A stretch of 64,000 nucleotides of DNA, taken from the NCBI GenBank assembly GCA_027405735.1, contig JAPEHQ010000005.1, positions 372,001-436,000 on the forward strand, read 5' to 3'. Each line of letters begins with the position of its first letter. Positions within the stretch are counted from its first letter, which is position 1. Shown here in pieces: positions 9,954 to 20,561 of this stretch. The translations under genes were made by a program, and so were the position numbers. This DNA comes from Mucor racemosus (lineage: Eukaryota > Mucoromycota > Mucoromycetes > Mucorales > Mucoraceae). Below the pieces are notes generated by a model. It had not been told where the DNA came from. It made no database searches and saw nothing but the letters and a program-made list of their open reading frames with translations.

Positions 9954-11777
9954 ATGCTACTGCTGTCATCATCATCATCTCATAAATCATATCAGTCAAT
10001 CAAGACTAATAACTCAATAAAGAGAGAAGATGTTTCACTCAAAGATAATAACAATGATATTGAGTTTATAGACGATGATTTTACATGGACACCCGAAGAA
10101 GAAGTTCAAGTATTGAATATTTTGGATAAATATTTGATGATATTTATTTTAATCATGACATTTGTATTAAATATGGACCGAACGAATATTTGTAAGCTAC
10201 TGGCCAAAGATTGTATAGTATCCTATCGTTAACCAAAGCTTTTTATTCCAAAAAAAAAAAAAAAAAAAAAAAAAAAAAGCAAATGCTATTTCAGATAACC
10301 TCGCTGCAGATCTAGGATTTTCAAACGATGGAGTCAACACTGGAATTTCTGTTTATCATATTGTATTTACTTTATTTACATTACCATCCAATGCAATATC
10401 GAAAGCAGTAGGTGCTCATCTTTGGATCCCAATTTTAATGAGCTCTTGGGCTGCTGTTACTTGGGCACATGCGTTGATAAATGTAAGGATTACTACAATT
10501 CATTCAATTAGGTATTTTATTTCATACTTTATTTATATAGGATTTTAGAGGATTTATTATTGTAAGAGTCTTAATTGCTATAACGGAGGCTGGATTTATA
10601 CCCGCTTGTCTTAGTTACATGTCGCTTTGGTACAAGACGAATGAATTAGCAACTCGATTGGCTTGGTTTTGGGGAGCACAAGCATTTGCATCTGCGGTTT
10701 CAGGTCTAATTTCTTTTGGTGTATTTCGTATGAGAGGTATATATGGATTAGAAGGTTGGAAATGGTTATTTATTATTGATGGAATTGCAACCCATATTGT
10801 TGGAATAATCGCATTGTAAATTTTAATATTGTTCATTGTAATAATATCACTTCTAATTACTTTTATAATATAGCTTTTATTTACCTGCTTCACCTGCTCA
10901 TACCAAAGGTGGTTTAAGAGGTCAAGATGGTTGGTTAACAAAGAGGCAGATCCGAATCGCAACATTGAGAATCATTCGGGATGATATTACAAAGAAAGAA
11001 CCCAACAAACCTATAACCCGCGTAGATGTCCAACAAGCCATCACTGATAGCAACCTTTGGGCACACTTGCTGATTACATTTTTAGGGTACATACTACAAA
11101 TACAAATTAAAGCTAAATAATAGTATGTTAATCAAACAGATTCTAGTAATATGCCAGGAACACCAATTAACAGCTATTTACCAAGCATTATAAAAGATGC
11201 TGGGTTTTCTACGACAACTGCGAATTTATTGACTGCACCATCATATATTATTGGCTTAATTCTGTCTATTGTAATTGCGAAGAGCTCTGATAAATATGGA
11301 AATGTTGTCTTTCATGCCCTGATAGGGTCTATATGGGGATTGGTTGGATTTAGTTTATTAGAAATCTTGCCCGATTCAATTGGAAGATGGCAGTTGTATG
11401 CAGCAGCGCTATTTACTGCTTCATCGCCTTCATGGCATGGCATGCAGATTGCTTGGATGTCGTCCAATATAGCACCAATTGGTAAAAGAACACTAGCCTT
11501 GGCGGCAGTGATTGGAGCAGCTAATATCAATGGTGTGCCAGGATCACAGATATATCAAGCTTCAGATGCACCTAGATACAGACATGGAAACAAGATCAAT
11601 ATCCTACTTCATGTTACTACTATTTTGCTATTTTTGTATCAAAGAACAAGATATGATTTGATAAATAGATGGAGAAAACATCAATGGAACCAAATGACTG
11701 ATTACCAAAAGAAAATTTACAGTATTGAAAATGAAGCAAAAGGAAATAACCGTTTAGATTTTAAATATCGTTTGTAG
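9954..11777 (+). CDS. MFS anion:cation symporter, Dal5/allantoate permease type
   Basis: A plasma-membrane major facilitator of the ACS family, which takes up allantoate, nicotinate, pantothenate or other organic anions. Exons 9954-10191, 10280-10482, 10541-10815, 10874-11086 and 11147-11777 give 519 aa. Landmarks are an acidic N-tail with FTWTPEEEVQVLNILDKYLM, the family motif VLNMDRTNISNAISDNLAAD, GFIPACLSYMSLWYKTNEL, GLEGWKWLFIIDGIATHIVG, and late NIAPIGKRTLALAAVIGAAN with GSQIYQASDAPRYRHGN, which is typical of Dal5-like permeases. About 12 membrane spans are expected. The first intron ends in a 29-A tract instead of pyrimidines. The fifth exon start at 11147 avoids a stop that the nearer AG would create. 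The substrate cannot be read from sequence. Confidence 0.9.
10250..10278. repeat. A29 homopolymer at a 3' splice site
   Basis: Twenty-nine consecutive A residues directly precede the G of the intron 1 acceptor (AG at 10278-10279) of the Dal5-type permease gene. Confidence 0.9.
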
Positions 11778-12071
11778 ATGCATCAAATTTTGTGCCTTAA
11801 TATTTTTTTTTCTGTCATTCCCTTTGCATTAACGCTATCTCATTAAATCCCCTTCCCCTTGTTATTGTTTTATAATATAAATGATCGTCTTTTTTTTTGG
11901 ATATTTAGTTCTAGTTGTATAGTATTTAAAAGAAGGTGGACCAAAGTTTTTACAGTAATAAGAGATGATACATCTACACTTTGATTGTCAAAATTAAGTA
12001 AAGAAGATGGAATATCTACCTATTATATATATGCAATAACAACACTATTTATGCATCAGATCATTTTATTG

Positions 12072-13613
12072 TCAAAATCCGGAATTACCAACCACAATTA
12101 CAGCCAAAGGATCTAAATTTAAAGAACAGGTTTTAAATCTATGATGATAAGGTTCTAAAGGTAAATCTTGATGACATTCATCTGCATGACAAATATGATG
12201 TTGTTGATTAGCAATGTAGCACTTCTCTTGGTTTTCTAGAAAATTACTACTATCAGATGTAGTAATGACACCAGTGATATCCACACTGACATTTAAATCG
12301 TAACCCAAACTAAAGACATCTCGCGTAGAAGCAGAAAATATAGTACATACACTATCCGTTGGTATTTGAATATGATTGGATAGATCAAACGATAATTGAG
12401 CATGTTTGAAGAATAATTGTTGTTCCTGTTCTTGTGAGCTTTTGAATACAAATGCAGTTGACTTAATTGCATGCGACTCAACTTGTTCATTCATACTACA
12501 TGTCATATTAATGCGTCGTCTAAATTCTACATTGATTTTAACGACGGATATTTTGAAATTGATAGATGCATGATTTATTAGTTTTAATTCCAGTGGTATA
12601 AATTGAGATCGCTCAAAAGCTTGCTTCGATAATTCTAAATGTGCTTCAATACTACTAGTATAAAGCTGTTTTTGTTGTCTATTCATATACATTGACACCA
12701 TACCACAATTCAAAAATTGTGTACATATGCTGTTCCACACTGTATCTTTATTCTGAACAAATTGATAGGTAGGTGGTGTTTGAATGGGTAGTTTGAATTG
12801 ATGTATGTTGATAAAAGGCTCTAAACAAAGTTTAACAGTTGAATAACATGTTATTTCTTTACTGGATCCGTCATTTTTATCTTTGAATTTCATAATGGCA
12901 ACAATTCGATATGAAATAGGATAATGCGGATGGTCAAAGGTACCCGAGAGTCGGCGAGATGTTGGGACTCGAATAGAGAAACGGATTTGATATGAGTTGC
13001 TATCTAACTCAAAAGTGGTATCTTCTCCTTCTTCATTGCTCATTAGTGATTCAGGGACATCATTTAAAATGCCGTGACTCAAATTCATGGTGTGATCTAT
13101 TAATGCTACTTGTCTAATCAACTTTTCCATATGTCGGTCTTGTGCTGTCTTTTGTCGTTTATTTTGTTGATTATTGCAGTTTGTTTCATCTCGTTTACAT
13201 ACTAACTGTTGTTCAATGTTGCTCTCTGTTGGTTGTTTGACAATACGTAGACCAGAATTGATCAATTGCTCATTTCTTTGATAATCAAATAAGCCATTAG
13301 TCATTGGTTGTCCTGGTCGATCTCCATAAACTTGCACATTGCCAAATAGTGCAATTCGTAAATGAGTTACTTTTATGGGTGATTCTACATGTAATTTTAC
13401 TTGTCCAGTGATATTCTGTCCTGGTAGATATGTAGGCAAATATTCCTCATATCCTGGAAGGTCTAATGATACCTTCATTTTAGGTGATTCTTGTTGCTGT
13501 GGTTGATAGGATGGCATATCTGTGTATTGATTTGGTAGATTGCTCAGAATAGTTACTAAATCTTGAGAGGATGAGGTAGGATGATACTCTTCTGATTCAT
13601 GACAGCAATCCAT
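12072..13613 (-). CDS. Arrestin-domain protein (ART-like trafficking adaptor)
   Basis: A single exon of 513 codons. After a Pro/Gln-rich head of about 45 residues comes an arrestin N-like module with the YLPGQNITGQVKLHVESPIK start motif, VTHLRIALFGNVQVYGDRPG, and FSIRVPTSRRLSGTFDHPHY followed by PISYRIVAIMKF. An arrestin C-like half follows, with SIEAHLELSKQAFERSQFIP and FKISVVKINVEFRRRINMTC. Fungal arrestin-related proteins link Rsp5-type ubiquitin ligases to membrane transporters for endocytosis. I find no clear PPxY motif, only short proline-rich runs, so ligase binding is not shown. It lies between two transporter genes, which may be chance. An insert around residues 155-185 is Gln/Lys-rich and looks disordered. 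Confidence 0.78.
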   Translation of the reverse strand: MDCCHESEEYHPTSSSQDLVTILSNLPNQYTDMPSYQPQQQESPKMKVSLDLPGYEEYLPTYLPGQNITGQVKLHVESPIKVTHLRIALFGNVQVYGDRPGQPMTNGLFDYQRNEQLINSGLRIVKQPTESNIEQQLVCKRDETNCNNQQNKRQKTAQDRHMEKLIRQVALIDHTMNLSHGILNDVPESLMSNEEGEDTTFELDSNSYQIRFSIRVPTSRRLSGTFDHPHYPISYRIVAIMKFKDKNDGSSKEITCYSTVKLCLEPFINIHQFKLPIQTPPTYQFVQNKDTVWNSICTQFLNCGMVSMYMNRQQKQLYTSSIEAHLELSKQAFERSQFIPLELKLINHASINFKISVVKINVEFRRRINMTCSMNEQVESHAIKSTAFVFKSSQEQEQQLFFKHAQLSFDLSNHIQIPTDSVCTIFSASTRDVFSLGYDLNVSVDITGVITTSDSSNFLENQEKCYIANQQHHICHADECHQDLPLEPYHHRFKTCSLNLDPLAVIVVGNSGF

Positions 13614-14384
13614 TATATATTATATATGTGTGTATAAGGTATTTAGATGTATAGAAAATGATTTTTAATTAAAAAAAAAGAAAGAGAGAGTTTACGCATA
13701 AAGGGATATGGGAAAGATGGGATATTTTCAATTAGGGAGTAATAATAAAAAGGAGAAAGGGTTTTGTTTGCGTCAATCAGGGTATTACAATAGACTTATT
13801 GCACTTTGGATTAAGGAGCAGTTATTTTACCAAACTGACTTTGCTGATCATTTCTGATTTAAGTTTCTGTCAAAAAGTATCATTACACCTTTTTTGATAT
13901 CAACGATGCAAAACAATTTAAGCACAGAAATCAAAAGCTTAATCTTAAATGGTTTTTACTATCAATTATTGCAATATTGTTGTAGATTGTAATATGTGAA
14001 TGCATGCATTGAGGTGTTTATATTTTTATCGTATTTTTTTTTCTTTTTAAAATTGGGTCAAAGTATACATTTTCAAGTCGTTTTTGGGAGGATGTCCAAA
14101 TTTGGACATTTTTTTATGCATACAGCAAAATACGCTTTCTTTAGTTTATCATGGTCGCACAACATGCACAAAGAATATCAACACGTAAGTATTATTAAAT
14201 TTTCAATTTTATTTACATGTAGTTTTGCTAAAAATAAAATTAAGAGCTAAAAAAAAGAGAGAAATGTAGTGATGATTTGTTATGCAAGTATTAATAATGT
14301 TTGTGGATAAAAAGGATTTTGAGAAAAGGGGAGATAAGGAATAATAAAATCTAGAATATATTAAGTATAAAAATAAAAAGTAAC
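13614..14384. other. Intergenic between arrestin and MFS genes
   Basis: About 770 bp. It holds the arrestin-gene promoter (upstream of 13613) and the 3' end of the MFS exporter gene. Purine-rich AAAGAAAGAGAGAG lies near 13676-13690. The ORF at 13996-14250 is not supported. Confidence 0.45.
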
Positions 14385-16070
14385 TTAAGAAGCACTCTTG
14401 GATTTAGCACGGATACTAGCACCCCATTTGTAGAAACAGAAAGGAATTGGTAAAATAGCAATAGAAATAAAAGCCAATAAAGTACTGGCCCATTGGTTAT
14501 TCAAACGAGCATACATTTGAACAATAAAAAGAGGGAAAGCAGCACCAGATCCAGAACGAATAAGGGTCTTTGCAGCCAAAGCAGAAGTGACATAACGAGG
14601 GAAACAATCAATGATATAATTATTGGCAGCGTAGTAGACAATAACCATGCCAAAACCGAATGGAATACCAGAAATACAACCACCAATCCAATGGCACCAA
14701 GGAAAAGATGTCCAACCGAAAATAAAGAGAGAAATGGGAATAAAGGGAGCAGCAAACATCATACCAGGCAAACGATCTTCAGGGTCAGGCTTACCATTCT
14801 TCTGATCAACAACAACTCTGAATTTCTTTTCAAAGATAGGAGTAACCAGAAGGGCAAAGAAAGTACCAATAATGACACCAATAAATGTTAAACCAACTTC
14901 ACCATCATTGAAGCCACGAACACCTTGGAATACAATAGGATAAGCAAAGAAGAAGGCGTACAATAAAGCGTAAATGACAGCAATATAAAGAGACATTAAT
15001 AACAAAATGGGTTCAGTTGCAAGCATAATAAAAGGACGAACTAAATTAGCTTGAACCAATTCAGATACAGGAACAGGAAACTCTTCTTCAACTGTAACAA
15101 ATGTAGGGTCACCAGTTTCTTCTCTCATACGTTTAGCACGAGCAGCAAGAAGCTTGGGATGATACGTTTCTGGTAAGAAACAGACGAGAATCCACATTAG
15201 GCCAGCGAACATCATATTAACCCAATAGATCCATCTCCAACTCCCAGTACCGACAGAGATCCAACCACCAACGATTGGACCCAAGACAGGACCAGCATAA
15301 GGAGCAGCAGCAAAGTAAGCAATAGCATTACCACGAGTTTCAGTAGGGAAAAGATCAGAAATAGAACCACCAGCAAGAGTCAAAGAACATGAAGCAAAGA
15401 AACCTGCAAAGAAACGACAAACAAGTACGGTTTCAATGTTGGTTGCAACTGCACATGGGATATTAAAAATGACATAAATGAATAATGCAATTATATAGAC
15501 TGGTCTACGACCAAACAATTCAGAGAGAGGAGACCAAAGAAGAGGACCCGTCATGAAACCAAATACCATGAGAGATACTTGAAGAATAGCTACTTCTTCA
15601 GAACAACCAAAGGTTTCAACGACACCATTGATTCTACCAGTAATAACAGAAGAACCAAATGCAGCAGATACGACAAGACCAGCGACAAGCATAGTATATG
15701 TCCAACGAAGACTACTATCCCAGTTGTAAGGACATTCAGGATCATTAACATCCCAATTAACATAATGCATTACTGGACGCTTTTCAGATTGATGTGTCAT
15801 GATACGAGAATTGACAGCTTCGAGATCGGTATCTTTTGATGGATAAGGATTGATAGATAAGGTTCTTGTGGCAAGAACACCAGGAGGTAATTGTTCACGA
15901 ATTTGTTCACGATAAGAAGCTACTTCTTGAAGAGGAATGGGTTCGTTGATAGTAAAAGCATCATGCACTGTACTTGTTTCACTATCATTTGAATGTCTAC
16001 GTTCTCTACTTGGTTCAAAAGCAGGATTTGCTGATGTTGACGTTGTTGTTGTTTTTGTTGGCTCTGGCAT
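14385..16070 (-). CDS. MFS drug:H+ antiporter, Tpo1/polyamine-exporter type (DHA1)
   Basis: A single exon of 561 codons. A 110-residue hydrophilic N-tail ends in the family motif VNWDVNDPECPYNWDSSLRW and is followed by 12 hydrophobic segments. Key signatures are SPLSELFGRRPVYIIAL (motif A), FFASCSLTLAGGSISDLFP, TRGNAIAYFAAAPYAGPVLG then PIVGGWI (motif C-like, PxxGPxxGG), and GSWRWIYWVNMMFAGLMWIL then LPETYHPKLL. This is the fungal DHA1 group that includes yeast Tpo1-4 and Flr1, which export polyamines, azoles and other cations. Codons look more biased than in neighbouring genes, suggesting good expression. It is intronless, unlike most host genes here. Substrate unknown. Confidence 0.9.
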   Translation of the reverse strand: MPEPTKTTTTSTSANPAFEPSRERRHSNDSETSTVHDAFTINEPIPLQEVASYREQIREQLPPGVLATRTLSINPYPSKDTDLEAVNSRIMTHQSEKRPVMHYVNWDVNDPECPYNWDSSLRWTYTMLVAGLVVSAAFGSSVITGRINGVVETFGCSEEVAILQVSLMVFGFMTGPLLWSPLSELFGRRPVYIIALFIYVIFNIPCAVATNIETVLVCRFFAGFFASCSLTLAGGSISDLFPTETRGNAIAYFAAAPYAGPVLGPIVGGWISVGTGSWRWIYWVNMMFAGLMWILVCFLPETYHPKLLAARAKRMREETGDPTFVTVEEEFPVPVSELVQANLVRPFIMLATEPILLLMSLYIAVIYALLYAFFFAYPIVFQGVRGFNDGEVGLTFIGVIIGTFFALLVTPIFEKKFRVVVDQKNGKPDPEDRLPGMMFAAPFIPISLFIFGWTSFPWCHWIGGCISGIPFGFGMVIVYYAANNYIIDCFPRYVTSALAAKTLIRSGSGAAFPLFIVQMYARLNNQWASTLLAFISIAILPIPFCFYKWGASIRAKSKSAS

Positions 16071-18942
16071 TTTATAGCAGGCTTATTTTTGTATATTTGA
16101 GTTGAGAATAAAAAAAGAGTCTATAGTTGTATTGTGTAAAAAATGTACACTTGTATGATTATAAATAAAATAAAATATAACGTAAATTAAAATAATTGTA
16201 AAATAATTAAAAAAAAAATAAGCATTAAACATGGCTTATTTATATACAAAAACTCCAATTGAATCGATGCATGTTTCATAATCCATTTGAAGACATTTTG
16301 ATCTAGATCCACAAACCTCCCCCAAGGATCCGAATGTACGGTCTAGCATTTATCCGCCTAATGCAAATCAAAATGAATTTTGTTGAATTAGGTGAACCAA
16401 TACTAGTTTTAAGCCCCGTTAAGCAATTATTTGCGTATGTCGCCTATACCTTTTTACGCTTAAATAGAACATTTGCGAAATATGTCTAGACAGTGAGTAT
16501 TAATTTTATTGTTAAAATATAATATAGATGCCAAGAAATTAATATATTGATATATGTTATACTATGAAAAAAGGGGTTATATAAAAATACGTCTTTTTAC
16601 CTTGCAATTGTTTTTTTTTTTTTTTTCATGCAAAAAGAAAAACTGTTCTTTCTATTTCAGGAATCTTACCAAGAGAAGGCAGAAATAAGTGGAGGTGAAC
16701 GGGTGTCTTTTACATAAAGATAATCAAATCTGATATCTCCGTTTCAAGTTGATTTGACAGTAAAATATTTTAAGCGGCGGTTAACGGTTAAAGGTTATTT
16801 GGATATTTTGATTGACAAAGTTCCAACAACAAACAGCATATTGGATCTAGATTAATTTGAATTTAAAAACTTGATGCAATTATCCTTGATTTGATAGCAG
16901 CATATGTACGTAATTGGTTTTTTTTTAGTTTTTGGAAGATCTAATTTTACGAATATTTGGTAATTATAAAATTGACAAAATATGTAGAATGGTGTGATTA
17001 TTACTACTATGAACTACATTCTCATTTAAATATATATATAGTGTGTTTCATTGATTACATTTCAAGTATTTGAAAACTTGTGAAAAACAAAATTTGTTGC
17101 TCGTATGGTTGGTATGTTGAACTGTACATTGCTTCGTATTTTAGAGTATCCATAAAATTTATAATGAAGTTTACGTACATCTAAATCACAAAACTATAGC
17201 CACATGTTATTAAACAAGCCTTTACTTGCTGAAAGTATAGAATATTGTTCGGATCCAAAAAGAAATGAATATGATATACAATGGCTTTTAATTTATATAC
17301 AAATATATATATTGAAGTTTTGGGGTCTGTTCACCATTGCCACAATTATTTTGAATAAAATAAAGCCATACTTTTTTAGCAGCATATGATGCAACTATTC
17401 TATCAGGTTCAGAATAATATATTACTGCTATGATATGGTTTGAAAAAGAACGGTCAATTTCGGAAGTTGTTGTCGCATTATATGTTATCCGTCTGTCTGT
17501 CTGTAACGAAATTTAAAATCCATTTATATAGAATTTCTATTTGATCCAAGAATGAGTACAAACTACTTCTTCTTTTCTCCCTCTCTCCCTCTTTTCCTCT
17601 CTTTCTCGTTCAATTCTTCCTTCTATTAGGCATTCTCTATTGTTACATTTTGATTTCGTATCACTCTGTGTTTTCCCGTATTTCGCCTTGATTTCAGTTA
17701 CAGATTTACATAATGTAATATGTTGAAATATAAATAGAAAGGCCAAGATCTTTTATATATATTATTACTATAGTTTACTAATTAATATGACTCATCATGT
17801 ATCTATCAGTGTGCATTTATAGAGTATTATCATGTAAATAAATAGTTTTGTAATCAAAACTGATATGGGGCGGAGACATTGTCTCGTTTCTGTTTTTCAA
17901 TTCAAGGTGGGCACGTTCATTCTCATTCAATTAATCAATATTTGATTGGTTATAAAAGGATATTCTGATTACTATAGTTAGTATGCTCAGTATATTTTCA
18001 GTTACGATATGAAATAGAGAAAATACTGTAAATTGGAATATCCTGATCGCAGCCTTGGAGAGTCAGGGATTTATATCAATTTGTTACCAGTAATCAATGT
18101 TCTGCATATTTTATATACACAAACGCAAAAGGGCCGTATCATTGCGGAGAATCATGGAACTATGGAGGCAATGGAAATAGAAACGGTTAAAGGAAAGGAT
18201 TTCGGAAGAAAGACAAAGATTTCGTTTCTATTTACTCATAAAATCGCAAACTTTTGCTATTCTTCAAGGCAGCACGAATCATTATTTTGGAGACATGCAA
18301 AATAGATAAATCGAGAAGCTCACTGGCATAGTCTCTCGTCAAATGCAAGTAATACGCATATTTCAAACCAACTAAATACCATCCCAAATATAGAAACATG
18401 TTTGAGTTGCATGTCAAATTCCCATTTCCCTATTCAACATCGTAAAAACAACGCCCGCCATGTTGTACCTTTTTCCGAGAGTTAGGGTTCATATTAACGT
18501 TTAGCATGATGTTTGATGTAATTAAAACGGGTTTTAAATATTCGTTTATCCTCCTGAATTCCGAATGAAAGTGAACCTTTGATTTCAGGAGGTTCAATTG
18601 CAGAAATAGATTATTATCAATATATGCAAAGACCATACATTATATTCATCTTTTTATTGCTTTAACTACATACATAGCAATTTGGAGATCTTTGAAATGA
18701 AATAGCAACGAAATTTTACCATCGTTTAATATAATTTCAAAAGGATTTACTTTATCTGTAAATCAATTAAAGACGACATGTAATTAACACTGCGGTTATA
18801 AGTTCTACTATTATATTTTTTATCCATTATTATACAACAATTTGAATTTATCAGAATTATTTCAAGTTTTAAAACCCTGATTTTGCAACATGCAGCAAAA
18901 TCGTGTTCAAACACCGATTAAAATTCTGATTGCCAGATCTTG
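16071..18942. other. 2.9 kb AT-rich intergenic, no supported gene
   Basis: It contains the promoter of the Tpo1-type gene at its left edge, a T15 run near 16610, a (TCTG) microsatellite near 17490 and a CT-rich tract near 17575-17610. No ORF of more than about 90 codons occurs and none has recognisable motifs. Its right part is the target into which the LINE inserted. Confidence 0.45.
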
Positions 18943-18953
18943 AAAAATGCCAT
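18943..18953. repeat. Putative LINE target-site duplication, 5' copy
   Basis: AAAAATGCCAT here matches 24617-24627 at the 3' end of the poly-A tail. Confidence 0.55.
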
Positions 18954-18954
18954 C

Positions 18955-20532
18955 ATGGCTTTCTCCGCTAAAGATCAGTTTTTAATGCGAGAATCTACCT
19001 CACAGGGTAGATCAACGTTGGATTCTAGCCATAATCCAAGCAACAAACCATTTACATATCAGTCTTTCACAGATGCAATCAAATTTCAAAAACGACACGC
19101 ATTCAATGTTACTCCAGATGTGGATAATACGGAATGTTTTAAAACCTTAACATCCAACTCGACTTTCATTGAAGCGAAGGAAAAAAACTCTATCGTCATT
19201 GATTGTTCTCAATTCCTTGGAATGGTGTTCAAAGATAAGACCCTCTTAGGTATCATGAGAGAGCAATATCCCAACAGCTTAGGTATGAAACCAAGAATTA
19301 TTGGAAAGAACAAGCGAAAAGTTGTCGAACTTAGCTTCTCTACTGAAAAGGAATGCAAAGATGCGCTTTTAAAGGAATTTGTAGTGGAAGGTAAAGCTAT
19401 TGAAGTTAGTAAAACCTTGACGAGTACATCTCAAGTAATTCGGGTTGGAATTACTGAGATCCCTCTTGATGATGAGGATGCGTTGATGGAATCTCTTGTC
19501 AAGACATTTGAAAGATACGGCGATATCCTGAACATTGGATTGACGAAGGTGGAGGATCATGATTGGTTTACTGGCCGAGGCTTTGTCACTCTTAACAGGG
19601 ATAAATTAAAAAATTATGCAGCTGACCTTACTCCTCAGGTACAGCTTATTGGCTATGAGGGAACAGCCCTTCACCTAGTATGGTCAAACATGAAGCCCAT
19701 TTGTCCTGAGTGTCATTCGGATGATCACATCAAGTATGATTGCCCCAAGAAGCAGCGAAAACTTTGCCATCGATGCAGGAGCCCTAACCATTTACAGGCC
19801 GACTGTCCAGCTGCTCCCTGGAACAAAAAGGACCTTAGAAACAAGGAAACTTCCAAGTATCAAGATTTGAATGACAATGGTGATATAAACCAAGCTAAAT
19901 CTAGTGGCATGGAAGTTAATCTATTGGATGCGTTGAAAGGAGGTAATCCTAATGCAAAATTCACTTCTAACAATACTTTTGAAGTGTTAGCTGCCTCGGT
20001 AGAGGAACAGAATGAAGAAACCAGGAACATTGTGGAAGAAGAAAACATGGAAGATGTTGTCACTGAATCAGCTAAAGGCACTGAAGCCGAAACTAATGAA
20101 GAAAATACTGTGATTGGAACCAGGGAGGAAGATGTCGCTTCAGAATTGAATGAAGGGAACTTCGAACCTAATATCAATGAGGATGACAATGTCGGGGTGC
20201 AAATTAATCAAGAAGGGGAAAAGCAAATTCAACATGCTAAGAAGAATATTGCTTCGACTTCGAGGGCACCAAGATTGCTGAGATCAAGCCAATCTTCGGA
20301 CACCGCAAATAGAGGTTTAAACTCAACTACAAGTAAGGATCAACTCAAGCCGTCTAAGATCAACACATCCAAGAGACGTCTGAATGATGCTATATCTCCT
20401 GGATCGGTTGAGCCTACCACGCCTCAGAAAAAGGGCACCAATGATAGCAAAGTAATAAAAGCAACGGAAGACATATTTGTGTCTCCAGTAGGTGCTAGCA
20501 ATGAAGAAGAAATATCTGAACATTCAGATTAA
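18955..20532 (+). CDS. LINE ORF1: RRM-like, CCHC zinc-knuckle protein
   Basis: An intact ORF of 525 codons from ATG 18955. Residues about 150-250 look like an RRM-like fold (VIRVGITEIPLDDEDALMES, FERYGDILNIGLTKVEDHDW, GRGFVTLNRDKL). Two zinc knuckles follow, CPECHSDDHIKYDCP and CHRCRSPNHLQADCP, then a long acidic, Glu/Asn-rich disordered tail. Such ORF1 proteins bind the element's RNA and form the particle that returns to chromatin. A nominal upstream TTG extension is ignored. It is spaced 29 bp from ORF2, so ORF2 is probably translated by reinitiation or termination coupling. Confidence 0.88.
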   Translation: MAFSAKDQFLMRESTSQGRSTLDSSHNPSNKPFTYQSFTDAIKFQKRHAFNVTPDVDNTECFKTLTSNSTFIEAKEKNSIVIDCSQFLGMVFKDKTLLGIMREQYPNSLGMKPRIIGKNKRKVVELSFSTEKECKDALLKEFVVEGKAIEVSKTLTSTSQVIRVGITEIPLDDEDALMESLVKTFERYGDILNIGLTKVEDHDWFTGRGFVTLNRDKLKNYAADLTPQVQLIGYEGTALHLVWSNMKPICPECHSDDHIKYDCPKKQRKLCHRCRSPNHLQADCPAAPWNKKDLRNKETSKYQDLNDNGDINQAKSSGMEVNLLDALKGGNPNAKFTSNNTFEVLAASVEEQNEETRNIVEEENMEDVVTESAKGTEAETNEENTVIGTREEDVASELNEGNFEPNINEDDNVGVQINQEGEKQIQHAKKNIASTSRAPRLLRSSQSSDTANRGLNSTTSKDQLKPSKINTSKRRLNDAISPGSVEPTTPQKKGTNDSKVIKATEDIFVSPVGASNEEEISEHSD

Positions 20533-20561
20533 TTTCTGATCTATAAATATCAACAATACTT

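Noticed and set aside
14493..14891. 132-codon ORF opposite the Tpo1-type MFS gene
   Set aside because: It is antisense to a clear membrane transporter gene and has no independent support.
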